64,000 nt of DNA, from contig NZ_AP018178.1 in assembly GCF_002368195.1 (NCBI RefSeq), positions 9,311,510 to 9,375,509 on the forward strand. Reading direction: 5' to 3'. The notes under the pieces are model-generated. The model did no database searches, was not told where the DNA came from, and saw only the letters and a program-made list of their open reading frames with translations. Positions 10,087 through 17,506 of this stretch are shown piece after piece. This DNA comes from Calothrix sp. NIES-2100 (GTDB lineage Bacteria > Cyanobacteriota > Cyanobacteriia > Cyanobacteriales > Nostocaceae). Within the stretch, counting starts at the first letter, position 1. Each line of letters starts with the position of its first letter. The position numbers and the translations under genes were made by a program.

Positions 10087-10305
10087 TTAAGTAGCTGGAA
10101 CAGCAGCCTGAGATGTTAAACCAACTGCTTCGGCATATCTCAAGTAAGTTTCAACTGAAGCAATCACAACGCGAGCTTCTAGTGCTAGCAATTCAATACC
10201 GACTAAAGAAACGCGCACCCAAGCATCAACTATAATTCCTTTGTCTAAAATATGGTCAATAACTTCAGCCAGACTAGAAGATGCGTTAACTTTTTCAACA
10301 GCCAT
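10087..10305 (-). CDS. gvpA: Gas vesicle structural protein GvpA
   Basis: 72 residues, full length for GvpA. The protein forms the ribbed wall of gas vesicles. The family core is unmistakable: SSSLAEVIDHILDKGI, VDAWVRVSLVGIELLALEAR, VVIASVETYLRYAEAVGLT. ATG at 10305 with gaggaa about 9 bases upstream. It is the only intact gvp gene in the window: gvpC is absent and gvpN and gvpF are remnants upstream. If no other gvp cluster exists in the genome, gas vesicles may not form. A J-box-like sequence lies about 95 bases upstream. It is transcribed towards the phototaxis operon. Confidence 0.97.
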   Translation of the reverse strand: MAVEKVNASSSLAEVIDHILDKGIIVDAWVRVSLVGIELLALEARVVIASVETYLRYAEAVGLTSQAAVPAT

Positions 10306-10623
10306 TTTCTCTTCCTCAAGTAAATTTAATTATTGGTTTCATCTTGCTCTGGTTGAGCAGTAGGTAAAATTTACACAATGTGTTTTATTCATCCTGGATT
10401 TAGTATTCCCAAAAATATAAAATAAATAGCAAATAATCAAAAAAGACTGAAAAGTTTACAATATTTTTTTAGAAAAAATAAATAAAAAATCACATGATTT
10501 CCGATTATTTTCGCAAATTTACGAGCTTGAGCAAACTTTCCCATACGGTTTATGAATTGCCTTCTGTATATAACTTCTGTGAATCCATTTTCAAATTGGT
10601 ATAATATCAATTTTTATTGCTGT
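10306..10623. other. AT-rich gvpA upstream region
   Basis: 318 bases without a gene between gvpA and the gvpF remnant. Very AT-rich, with poly-A/T stretches near 10430-10500. It holds the J-box-like motif at 10401-10410; nothing else was recognised. Confidence 0.6.
10401..10410 (-). promoter_or_regulatory. Candidate J-box (SigJ-type hormogonium promoter) for gvpA
   Basis: The minus strand reads gggaatacta here, matching the gggaatact J-box that I recall as described for SigJ-dependent hormogonium promoters in Nostoc punctiforme. It lies about 95 bases before the gvpA ATG. Distance and orientation fit a promoter; no second copy was found before the phototaxis operon. Confidence 0.45.
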
Positions 10624-10848
10624 TTAGTTGGAACTGAATAATCGCAGACGAGCAAATTTAAAGGGGGCAGTGAAATTGTTGTAGCGAATTCGCAAACGTT
10701 CTTCAAATTGATGATCGAGTGCTTCAACCTGTTCGCTAAATTGTGATTCTGCTTCCCAAGGAATTAGGTAAGCGGCGTTGTAGATCATTGTGTCCATTTG
10801 GGGAGTATTTTCCACTACATCGATCGCAATGGAGTTGAGCGTGCCTTG
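10624..10848 (-). pseudogene. gvpF: GvpF C-terminal remnant
   Basis: The last about 75 residues of GvpF survive: GTLNSIAIDVVENTPQ, DTMIYNAAYLIPWEAE, EERLRIRYNNFTAPFKFARL. The first two thirds are missing and there is no start codon or ribosome site of its own. The fragment lies directly after the broken gvpN, in a different frame, joined through a palindromic repeat. In intact cyanobacterial clusters gvpJ and gvpK lie between gvpN and gvpF; both are gone. The remnant is still well conserved in sequence, so the loss seems recent. Confidence 0.85.
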
Positions 10849-11429
10849 AAATGAAAAACTCCACCCCCATCTGGGTGGAGTTTTTGGACAGTTGCATGGA
10901 CTCCACAATACTCTTGAGGATTTGATGTTAAGATTGCCCGAAACTGAGGATGAACCCGGATATACTCGGCTCGATGTTGGTTTGTTGGCAATACTAACAA
11001 ACTCTCCTTCGTTGAGGAGAGTAAAACATTATTTACCTCCGGGTGCGATCGATTGAATTCGTCGTAAACCAGCGTAAATCCTGCTTTACAAGCTAGGGTT
11101 AATCGGGCATCAACCCAATGTTGTCGGAGTTCATCCTCAACTTTAACAACGCTATGGATGAAGTTATCAACAACCTTTTTGCGGGTGTAACCTAATTGAT
11201 TACCAATCAAGTCTGAGGTTTTAAACTCATCATCTCCAAATAAGAGGATGATAGGCTGGTTGAGCAAATCAGCTAGATGCATTGCCAGAGTACTTTTTCC
11301 GACTTTGGCAGAACCACGTAAATATACTGAAAAACCTGACTGTAGATAGCGCAAAGCACGTTGAGCGATGCGTTGAACAGCAGGTGTATTGACAAATTGT
11401 TCGGGAGATGCATTTAATACTGTTGTCAA
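10815..11429 (-). pseudogene. gvpN: Truncated GvpN (AAA ATPase of gas vesicle assembly)
   Basis: Residues 1 to about 178 match GvpN, a MoxR-type ATPase: FVNTPAVQRIAQRALRYLQSG, Walker A RGSAKVGKSTLA, Walker B TLVYDEFNRS, SNPQEYCGVHAT. After HAT the frame enters repeat DNA, adds about 26 unrelated residues and stops at 10815. The rest of the AAA core and C-terminus is lost. The start is a TTG at 11429 (protein begins MTTVLNASPEQFV, as in the family) with AAGAGGT about 10 bases upstream. Both ATP-binding motifs are intact, again suggesting a recent break. Confidence 0.88.
10854..10885. repeat. Palindromic repeat at the gvpN/gvpF junction
   Basis: aaaaactccaccc (10854-10866) and gggtggagttttt (10873-10885) form a perfect 13-bp stem with a 6-base loop. 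A related hairpin (aaaaactcc / ggagttttt) ends the repeat inside the P-type ATPase gene near 13503-13531. It sits exactly where gvpN homology stops and gvpF homology begins. Confidence 0.85.
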
Positions 11430-11706
11430 GCTCTAAGTACCTCTTAAAGAGTTCTTTTTGTAAAAGTAATTTTTTGTACATCTGGAATATAAAATACAGA
11501 TGTCAATAAGCATTAACTGAACTCCAATCCAACGCTTTTTGGCATCAACATAAGATTAAGTAATCTTTAATATTTATGTCATCAGGATTATTACGGTCTT
11601 GCAAGACAGCTTTAATAAATCCACACAAGAGTAAATTAATATGCTTATGCGCTTCTTACTATTACCTGTAGCGAACTGCAAACATAAACGACGTGAGTTC
11701 GACGAA

Positions 11707-11943
11707 TTAAAAAACAGCAGGAGGTAGAGCAGGTAGGTCTTTTGGATAAATATCAAGCGAGGGTTTTTTAGGAAGATAAGTATAAGCGACCAAACCTGCC
11801 ATCAAATTGACCAAGAAGTTAAATACACTACGATGGCGAGAATGTTCTATTTGGCACAGGTTTTTGAGATGGTCATTCACCCACTCAATTACCGCACAGG
11901 TTTTTGGCGCTAACTGAACTGTATTGATTTGTAGGGCAACAAA
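11707..11943 (-). pseudogene. IS982-family transposase C-terminal remnant
   Basis: Read on the minus strand the region encodes, in one frame, IEWVNDHLKNLCQIEHSRH and then RSVFNFLVNLMAGLVAYTYL up to a stop at 11707. This resembles the C-terminus of IS982-type transposases (the IE..ND.LKN..QIEH.RHRS segment). There is no start and no N-terminal half, and I could not place terminal repeats. It sits between the broken gvp genes and the ATPase gene, so it may be linked to the gvp rearrangement. The rest of 11430-11960 holds no gene. Confidence 0.6.
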
Positions 11944-11960
11944 CCCCGCCCTTGAGAAAC

Positions 11961-14900
11961 TTAACCTTGAAAATGGCTACGCCGCCGAGGTTTACGGAGT
12001 AGTGCTTTGCGTAGTTCTTCTGCACCTAGTAAAATTGGTGGGCAGATGAGCAAAAATAAACATTGCAACAGTGTCAGTGGTGAGGTGGAGAAGATATGGC
12101 GCAGGGGAGGGATGTCAATGATGGCAATAATCAATGCCCATTCTGTGGCAATTCCCAGCCAGATGAAAGGATTGGAAAAGAATCCTAATTTAAAGATTGA
12201 AGTGCGTTCCGAACGACAAGCAAAAACGTTTCCATCTTGACAAGCAACGATAATTGCCAAAGTCATTGTGGTGGCTTGAGCATAAATTAGGGTAATTGCT
12301 GGCTCGGCGGTGCGAGAGAGAATTGCTGGTGCGATCGCTTGCAATGATGCAAAATTGTAACCGTAGCTTTGCCAAACCATGAAGAAGCCGATCATCCCCA
12401 ATGTTGCTTCGATTAATCCTAAGAAACAGTATGCCCGCAAGAGCAAAGAGCGATCGAGGAGTTGTTTGGATTTAGCACGAGGCGGCATCTGCATTGTACC
12501 TGCTTCAGCACGCTCGGCTCCCAATGCTAGGGCTGGTATAATATCGGTTCCCAAATCCACAATCAGAATTTGCATAATGATCAACGCTGGGGGGATTTTT
12601 AGGGTAACCATTGCCAGAAATGGCACAAGTTCGGCAACATTGGATGCCAAAATGTAGGTCATAAACTTGCGAATATTCTGATAGACTGAGCGCCCTTGCT
12701 CAATCGCCGCCACAATTGTCGCAAAGTTGTCATCTGTCAGCACAATGTCTGCGGCTTCCCTCGCAACATCTGTGCCATTCAACCCCATCGCAATCCCGAT
12801 ATTAGCAGCACGCAGAGCAGGCGCATCGTTCACGCCATCGCCTGTGACTGCTACTACTTCCCCAATATCTTTATATGCTTGCACTAGGCGCAGTTTGTGT
12901 TCTGGTGACATCCGGGCAAACACTAAACCAGCGCGGTATTTGACAATTTGCCGCAGTTGTGCATCAGAGATGTGTCCCATACCTTCCCCAGTGACAACGC
13001 GCACCTTATCGCTCACCAAACCGATGTTGCGGGCGATCGCTTCCGCAGTCAGTCCATAATCACCAGTTACCATTGTGACTTTGATGCCAGCTTGATGACA
13101 TTTAGCGATCGCATCCCCAACTTCTTCTCGGGGTGGATCGAACATGGCTACCAAACCAATAAAAATCAGGTTTTGCTCTAAATCCTGTGCCTTGAGATCC
13201 AGCAAATCTTGGCTACCCCTACGCGCCGCCAACCCCAAAACACGAAATCCTTGCCTAGCTAAATCATCATTCGCCCGCACTACATCATCCCAAGCCTCAT
13301 GGGTTAATTCCTGCACCGTGCCATCGTGGAGAATTGTATGGCAATGCTTCAAAACTTCTAAAGGCGCACCTTTGGTAAAAGCTAGATAAGGTAATTCATT
13401 GAAAGCGGCGGGAAACTCCATCCCCTCGTGGGTGGAGAGGGACAACCGCCCCGCCGCTTTGGGCATTGGGCATTGGGCATTGGTAATTTCTTCCCCATGC
13501 CCAAAAACTCCGATCCGTGGGTGGAGTTTTTCATCTGTCCATAACTCCCCGGCTTGCCAATTTAGCACCACCGTCATCATCAGGCGGCGAGAATCAAAGG
13601 GAATTTCCCGTAAGCGCGGTAACTGCTGTTGCAAATTTTCTAAATTCAGTCCCGCTTTCGCGGCTGCTACTAGCAAAGCTGCTTCCGTCGGATCGCCAAT
13701 TTCTTGCCAGCGACTAGGGGCGGTAAGATGAATCAGGCGGGCGTTAGAACAAAGGGCAGAGCCGATAAGTAAAATCTTCGCTTTCCACGCTACAGCAGCA
13801 TCTGATGGTAAATTTACTTTACCAACTGTCGGATCGTAACCTGCCCCTGTGAGTTCAATTAAGGAATTGGGGCTAGAAGCATCAGTTAAACCATTCTGAG
13901 GTAGCCAGAGATAGCGCACCGTCATTTCATTTTTAGTTAATGTCCCAGTTTTATCTGTGCAAATCACGGTTGTAGCGCTGAGAGTTTCCACCGATGAAAG
14001 CCGCCTTACTAGGGCATTCCGTCGCGCCATCCGGCGGACACCGATCGCTAAAGACAAGGTGACAGTTGGTAATAATCCTTCTGGTACTAGGGCGACAATG
14101 ATGCCGATCGCAAAAATAAAGCTTTCTTTTACCTCTATCCCCACCAGGAAGTACGCCAGCAAAAAGATAATAATTCCCATGCTGACAGCGATCGCAGTAA
14201 TAATCCTCACGATACTGGCAACCTGGACTTCTAATGTACTTGGTTCCCGCTTTACCACTGTCGTCAAATGGGCTACCTGCCCAAACTCTGTCTGGGCACC
14301 TGTGGCATAAACTACAGCCACGGCGCGTCCTGCTGCTACAGTCGAGCCAGCTAAAACCAGGTTGGCGATTTCTGAGGGATTCACATTTTCTTGTAAAGGT
14401 TGCTCCCCCGGACGTAGCAAAGTTTTCCCGCCGCGAATCGGTACAGTTTCCCGTAGCCTTACTGGGTAAGGACTCCGCCCCACAGGCAGAGACTCCCCCG
14501 TCATCACCGATACATCTAAATACAAGTTGTCAGCAGATACCAAACGTGCATCAGCAGAAATGCGATCGCCTTCTTCTAGCTGCATAACATCGCCACGCAC
14601 CAATTCCCGTGAGGGGATTTGCTTGAGTTCGCCATCCCGGTACACTTTCACCTGCATCGGTAATACTTTTTTTAAAGCTGCTAGCGCCTGTTCTGCTTGA
14701 AACTCTTGCCAAAAGCTAAAGATAGCGTTAATCCAGATTACCGCCCAAATTGCCCAACCGAGTTCAGGTGTCCGGGAAATAAACGCCAAAATCCCTGCAA
14801 CCCAGAGCAGCAAAGCCATAAAATGGGTTAGTTGGTCAGTAAAACGCAGCCACAGGGGACGTGTAGCCGGTTCAGGTAACTCATTTGCGCCGAATTGTGC

Positions 14901-15008
14901 AAATCTTCGTTCAGCTTCATCTGTCGATAAGCCATCACTAGCGCTACCTAGTGACTCATAGACTTCTTCAACAGGTAATGCCCAGATTGGTTGATGCGAC
15001 GATACCAT
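11961..15008 (-). CDS. P-type cation-transporting ATPase (type II)
   Basis: Ion pump of the inner membrane. 1015 residues from the ATG at 15008 (MVSSHQPIWALP, the usual family start); in-frame GTG/ATG codons up to 15095 would add an N-terminus without homology. Motifs in order: cation ATPase N-domain (EVYESLGS..GL..EA), TGES actuator loop, VPEGLLPTVTLSL in TM4, phosphorylated Asp about residue 352 in CTDKTGTLTKNEMT, GDPTEAALL, FTKGAPLEVL, VTGDGVNDAPALRAA, then the last membrane spans. TM4 PEGLL differs from the PEGLP typical of Ca2+ pumps and is closer to Na+/K+-type, so the ion is uncertain. About 45 residues of repeat-derived sequence are inserted in the nucleotide-binding domain. The gene stands alone. 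Confidence 0.92.
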   Translation of the reverse strand: MVSSHQPIWALPVEEVYESLGSASDGLSTDEAERRFAQFGANELPEPATRPLWLRFTDQLTHFMALLLWVAGILAFISRTPELGWAIWAVIWINAIFSFWQEFQAEQALAALKKVLPMQVKVYRDGELKQIPSRELVRGDVMQLEEGDRISADARLVSADNLYLDVSVMTGESLPVGRSPYPVRLRETVPIRGGKTLLRPGEQPLQENVNPSEIANLVLAGSTVAAGRAVAVVYATGAQTEFGQVAHLTTVVKREPSTLEVQVASIVRIITAIAVSMGIIIFLLAYFLVGIEVKESFIFAIGIIVALVPEGLLPTVTLSLAIGVRRMARRNALVRRLSSVETLSATTVICTDKTGTLTKNEMTVRYLWLPQNGLTDASSPNSLIELTGAGYDPTVGKVNLPSDAAVAWKAKILLIGSALCSNARLIHLTAPSRWQEIGDPTEAALLVAAAKAGLNLENLQQQLPRLREIPFDSRRLMMTVVLNWQAGELWTDEKLHPRIGVFGHGEEITNAQCPMPKAAGRLSLSTHEGMEFPAAFNELPYLAFTKGAPLEVLKHCHTILHDGTVQELTHEAWDDVVRANDDLARQGFRVLGLAARRGSQDLLDLKAQDLEQNLIFIGLVAMFDPPREEVGDAIAKCHQAGIKVTMVTGDYGLTAEAIARNIGLVSDKVRVVTGEGMGHISDAQLRQIVKYRAGLVFARMSPEHKLRLVQAYKDIGEVVAVTGDGVNDAPALRAANIGIAMGLNGTDVAREAADIVLTDDNFATIVAAIEQGRSVYQNIRKFMTYILASNVAELVPFLAMVTLKIPPALIIMQILIVDLGTDIIPALALGAERAEAGTMQMPPRAKSKQLLDRSLLLRAYCFLGLIEATLGMIGFFMVWQSYGYNFASLQAIAPAILSRTAEPAITLIYAQATTMTLAIIVACQDGNVFACRSERTSIFKLGFFSNPFIWLGIATEWALIIAIIDIPPLRHIFSTSPLTLLQCLFLLICPPILLGAEELRKALLRKPRRRSHFQG
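13394..13531. repeat. Repeat element inserted in frame in the ATPase gene
   Basis: About 138 bases beginning ttcattgaaagcggcgg, containing two short inverted ctccatccc/gggtggag-type pairs, three ggcattg heptamers and a final aaaaactcc/ggagttttt hairpin. A second copy with the same order of blocks lies in intergenic DNA at 52948-53065. The insertion keeps the ATPase frame and encodes residues about 493-538, between two conserved segments of the N domain. Confidence 0.85.
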
Positions 15009-15326
15009 GATCTTCTTTGGTGTTGGATAATAACAAGGCAGTCCCGATGAAAATTTTTTCATCGTCATGCATAAAAGAGGGACAAAAAGACGCACTGACG
15101 CGGGGAAATAACAAATGACTCTTTCAAGGCAGCAGATGGCAGAAGGGGTTTGAGTTTGGTAAATTTATTTTTAAATAGTGAGATTTATTTTGGCTTTTTC
15201 AGTTAACTTAAAAAAGCGATCGCGTAAATAATGTTTACTACCATAACTTGCTGTAAAACTTATTTCACCTTCTGCTTGGTCACTTCGACTACGCTCAGTG
15301 ACCATCTGCCCTAGAGCCTTTATTTT
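15009..15326. other. Intergenic region upstream of the ATPase gene
   Basis: No gene. It holds the ATPase leader and, at 15283-15302, a copy of the dispersed repeat cttcgactacgctcagtgac, also seen (sometimes inverted) near 15877, 33902 and 38585. Confidence 0.6.
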
Positions 15327-15734
15327 TCACGATTTCACACTCATTACATCATCTAGTAAACCAAAATTTTCTGCTTGCTTAAAAGCCGCTTCTAAAGACA
15401 CACCTTGTTTGGTAGCGATATACATTAACACCATTGCGATCGCCCTCACTGCACTATCACAATGAATCAAGGTTGGTTTAGGCATTTCCGCAATTTTTTG
15501 TAGGACTTTGATAGCAAGTTGGGGATTAATTTCGGTGATTTTTGTGGGTAAATTTGCGTAATGCAATCCTAATAACTGAGTATAAAGTTGCTCACCATCT
15601 TCAAAACCTTGTTCATCAGGCGATCGCAAGTTAAGTACAGACTTATATCCCTGCTGGGCCAATAGTTTCAACTCTTCAGGAGCCACTTGTCCTGCGATCG
15701 CCAAATCATCATTAATTTTTTTGATTGTATCCAT
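15327..15734 (-). CDS. DUF442-type phosphatase-like protein
   Basis: 135 residues resembling the phosphatase-like domain of beta-lactamase-hydrolase-like proteins: an early GQV...EELKLLAQQGYKSVLNLRSPDE segment and the loop THIS-type LIHCDSAVRAIAM. Family members usually show HCRSGTR; here the Gly is Ala (HCDSAVR), so catalysis is not certain. Cys and Arg are both kept. ATG at 15734. No operon partner is visible; the next gene upstream is 170 bases away across a repeat-rich spacer. Role unknown; links to sulfide or persulfide metabolism in relatives should not be assumed. Confidence 0.75.
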   Translation of the reverse strand: MDTIKKINDDLAIAGQVAPEELKLLAQQGYKSVLNLRSPDEQGFEDGEQLYTQLLGLHYANLPTKITEINPQLAIKVLQKIAEMPKPTLIHCDSAVRAIAMVLMYIATKQGVSLEAAFKQAENFGLLDDVMSVKS

Positions 15735-15779
15735 CCCTCCCTCCTCTCTAGGCGTGGGTATTAAAATAATTCGTAATTG

Positions 15780-15904
15780 ATAATCTCGAAGTATTACGAA
15801 TTACGAATTACGTTAGCGCAGCGTTAGCGACGTTCGCGTTAGCGTCTCCCCTTGGGAGAAGGAGCGTCACTTGTACTGAGCGAAGTCGAAGTATTACGAA
15901 TTAG
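15780..15904. repeat. Cluster of dispersed short repeats
   Basis: attacgaatt repeats (15793-15811 and 15893-15903), the gcgcagcgttagcg/cagcgtctccccttgggagaag type repeat (also at about 61600) and an actgagcgaagtcgaagt copy. Non-coding spacer. Confidence 0.7.
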
Positions 15905-16084
15905 TTAATAATGTTTGCCTTTTACGGAAGGATCACCTTCGTATGGTTGTACTCCTGACTCTGGGTAATCATCATTATTTGGGCTAAAAGTTCTGGCGGC
16001 TGCACTATAAATAAATTGAATGACTTTTTGAATTAATTCTCCAATAGATTGGAAAAATTGACCAATTTTGCTGGTAGTAGACAT
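15905..16084 (-). CDS. Small conserved-looking protein, 59 residues
   Basis: An ATG at 16084 preceded by AAGGAGAAGAATCT gives MSTTSKIGQFFQSIGELIQK and then an aromatic, hydrophobic helix (VIQFIYSAAARTF) and an acidic tail (NNDDYPESGVQPYEGDPSVK). The strong ribosome site and ordered helix-plus-tail layout argue for a real gene. The helix may lie on a membrane. It is about 58 bases downstream of another small membrane-protein gene on the same strand, so the two may be co-transcribed. I do not recognise the family. Confidence 0.65.
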   Translation of the reverse strand: MSTTSKIGQFFQSIGELIQKVIQFIYSAAARTFSPNNDDYPESGVQPYEGDPSVKGKHY

Positions 16085-16141
16085 AGATTCTTCTCCTTGA
16101 TCGTTAAAAAGTTTTACAGGAAAATTGACTCACTAACAAAC

Positions 16142-16315
16142 CTAAACAAACACCTGATATATCTCTTGTGCGGAAGGAACAGTAAACGGTGTAAGATAGT
16201 CAGGTTTTGTGGTGTGCCACGTCCACCAAGAAGTTACTCCTACTACCGTTAGCAGAACTAGCACCAAACCTATGAGGACTTCATTGTGTCTGAAATAATC
16301 ATGTTGGGTTTTCAT
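16142..16315 (-). CDS. Small single-span membrane protein, 57 residues
   Basis: ATG at 16315 with AGGAG six bases upstream; an earlier in-frame ATG at 16330 lacks such a site. After MKTQHDYFRHNEV comes one hydrophobic span (LIGLVLVLLTVVGVTSWW) and a short polar tail. One-span small proteins of this size often join larger membrane complexes, but I cannot name the partner. It lies divergent to hoxE, with a repeat-filled spacer of about 500 bases between them. Confidence 0.6.
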   Translation of the reverse strand: MKTQHDYFRHNEVLIGLVLVLLTVVGVTSWWTWHTTKPDYLTPFTVPSAQEIYQVFV

Positions 16316-16455
16316 GGCTAGCTCCTGCACATTCTGTCAATAATCTTTTTTAAATTTTTGCTGCTAGCGCTATTGCGCCAAGCACAGTAGCGCTACAACG
16401 ATGCATTGTCCCTTCCAGATTTTGGTAGTCATTTTATGTTGGCTTGACTCTCATC

Positions 16456-16740
16456 TTATGAAAACAATTTGAGGAAGTTGTGAGGGATCAAGGGAATGAG
16501 GGGAATGAGAGGGACAAGGGAGATGAGGGAGTGTGGGGAGTTTTCTTCCTCATCTCCAGCATCTCTTCGCCATGCCCAATGCCCACTTGCCCTGAGCGTT
16601 CGCGCAGCGTCTCCGTTAGGCGAAGCCGAAGGGATGCCCAATGCCCACTTGCCCTGAGCGTAAAGCCTTCGGCATAGCTTCGCTTAGCGCGTAGCGTCTC
16701 GAAGAGAAGCCGAAGGGATGCCCAATTCTTGCATCCTCAC
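16456..16740. repeat. Repeat-filled spacer upstream of hoxE
   Basis: Contains gggaatgag/gatgaggg purine repeats (about 16490-16535), two copies of gcccaatgcccacttgccct (about 16575 and 16636) each followed by gagcg, and two copies of gaagccgaagggatgccca (about 16622 and 16707). Open frames on either strand here consist only of repeat DNA. The region between 16331 and 16817 holds no convincing gene; the hoxE promoter must lie in or beside it. Confidence 0.75.
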
Positions 16741-16817
16741 AAGTTCCTCAAATTATTGCCCTATAAACTTAAGTGCGCGGAAGCTATATCGAACTGCTTA
16801 TACAAAGGTTCAAATTT

Positions 16818-17342
16818 ATGAATCCAGCATCTGCATCTCAAACGAAAAACCCGAAAAAAGCGCCTTCAGCAAACCACTCTAGCGGTGATAAACGCTTTAA
16901 GATGCTGGATGCAACTATCAAACGCTACCAGTATCAGCAAGATGCATTGATTGAAATACTGCATAAAGCGCAGGAACTCTTTGGATTTTTAGAAACTGAT
17001 GTATTACTTTACGTTGCTCACAGTTTGAAATTGCCGCCTAGTCGAGTTTATGGGGTGGCTACTTTCTACCATTTATTTTCACTTGCACCTAGTGGCGTGC
17101 ATACCTGCGTGGTATGTACGGGTACCGCTTGTTACGTCAAAGGTTCTCAAACTATTTTGACAGAGCTAGAAAAGTCGGAAAATATTCGTGCTGGTGAAAC
17201 TACGTCTGATGGTCAAGTTTCATTATTAACCGCCAGGTGTTTGGGTGCATGTGGAATTGCACCAGCCGTAGTGTTTGATGGCACAGTCTTAGGTAATCAA
17301 ACTGCTGAATCAGTCTGCGAATGGCTACGTATAACGCATTAA
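16818..17342 (+). CDS. hoxE: HoxE, diaphorase subunit of the bidirectional [NiFe] hydrogenase
   Basis: 174 residues from ATG 16818 (AAAGG upstream); a GTG at 16773 would add 15 residues without a ribosome site. HoxE is a NuoE-like [2Fe-2S] protein that works with HoxF and HoxU to pass electrons between NAD(P)H or ferredoxin and the HoxYH hydrogenase. The four cluster ligands are present: CTGTAC and CLGAC, in CVVCTGTACYVKGS and ARCLGACGIAPAVV. QDALIEILHKAQELFGFLE and LKLPPSRVYGVATFYHLF are typical NuoE segments. HoxF follows only after a 944-residue gene. No hoxU, hoxY or hoxH is present in the window. Confidence 0.92.
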   Translation: MNPASASQTKNPKKAPSANHSSGDKRFKMLDATIKRYQYQQDALIEILHKAQELFGFLETDVLLYVAHSLKLPPSRVYGVATFYHLFSLAPSGVHTCVVCTGTACYVKGSQTILTELEKSENIRAGETTSDGQVSLLTARCLGACGIAPAVVFDGTVLGNQTAESVCEWLRITH

Positions 17343-17410
17343 AGCATGGCTAGAGGTAAAAGAGCGATCGCCTCAATCCTAATATTCAGTTTCCTCTTTA
17401 GCGAACATGA

Positions 17411-17479
17411 AAATTTAAAAAACCTGCGGGAGGAAATGTAAATCACAATTTTTACATACATTCCTCCTGCAATTTAAAT
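17411..17479. terminator. Long imperfect hairpin after hoxE
   Basis: atttaaa...gcgggaggaa...tgta on the left pairs with tacat..ttcctcctgc..tttaaat on the right, giving a long imperfect stem 70-140 bases after hoxE. There is no T-run, so it could be a terminator, an RNA-stability element or a small repeat. Confidence 0.4.
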
Positions 17480-17506
17480 CTGGCTCATAACTTAGGATGA
17501 TCAGTT

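Noticed and set aside
11574..11756. 60-residue minus-strand frame
   Set aside because: It overlaps the IS982-type remnant in a different frame and is Leu/Phe-rich without a start signal.
12007..14587. Several plus-strand frames opposite the P-type ATPase
   Set aside because: They have no ribosome sites or family motifs and lie antisense to a well-conserved gene.
16456..16677. Short frames on both strands upstream of hoxE
   Set aside because: They consist wholly of dispersed repeats.
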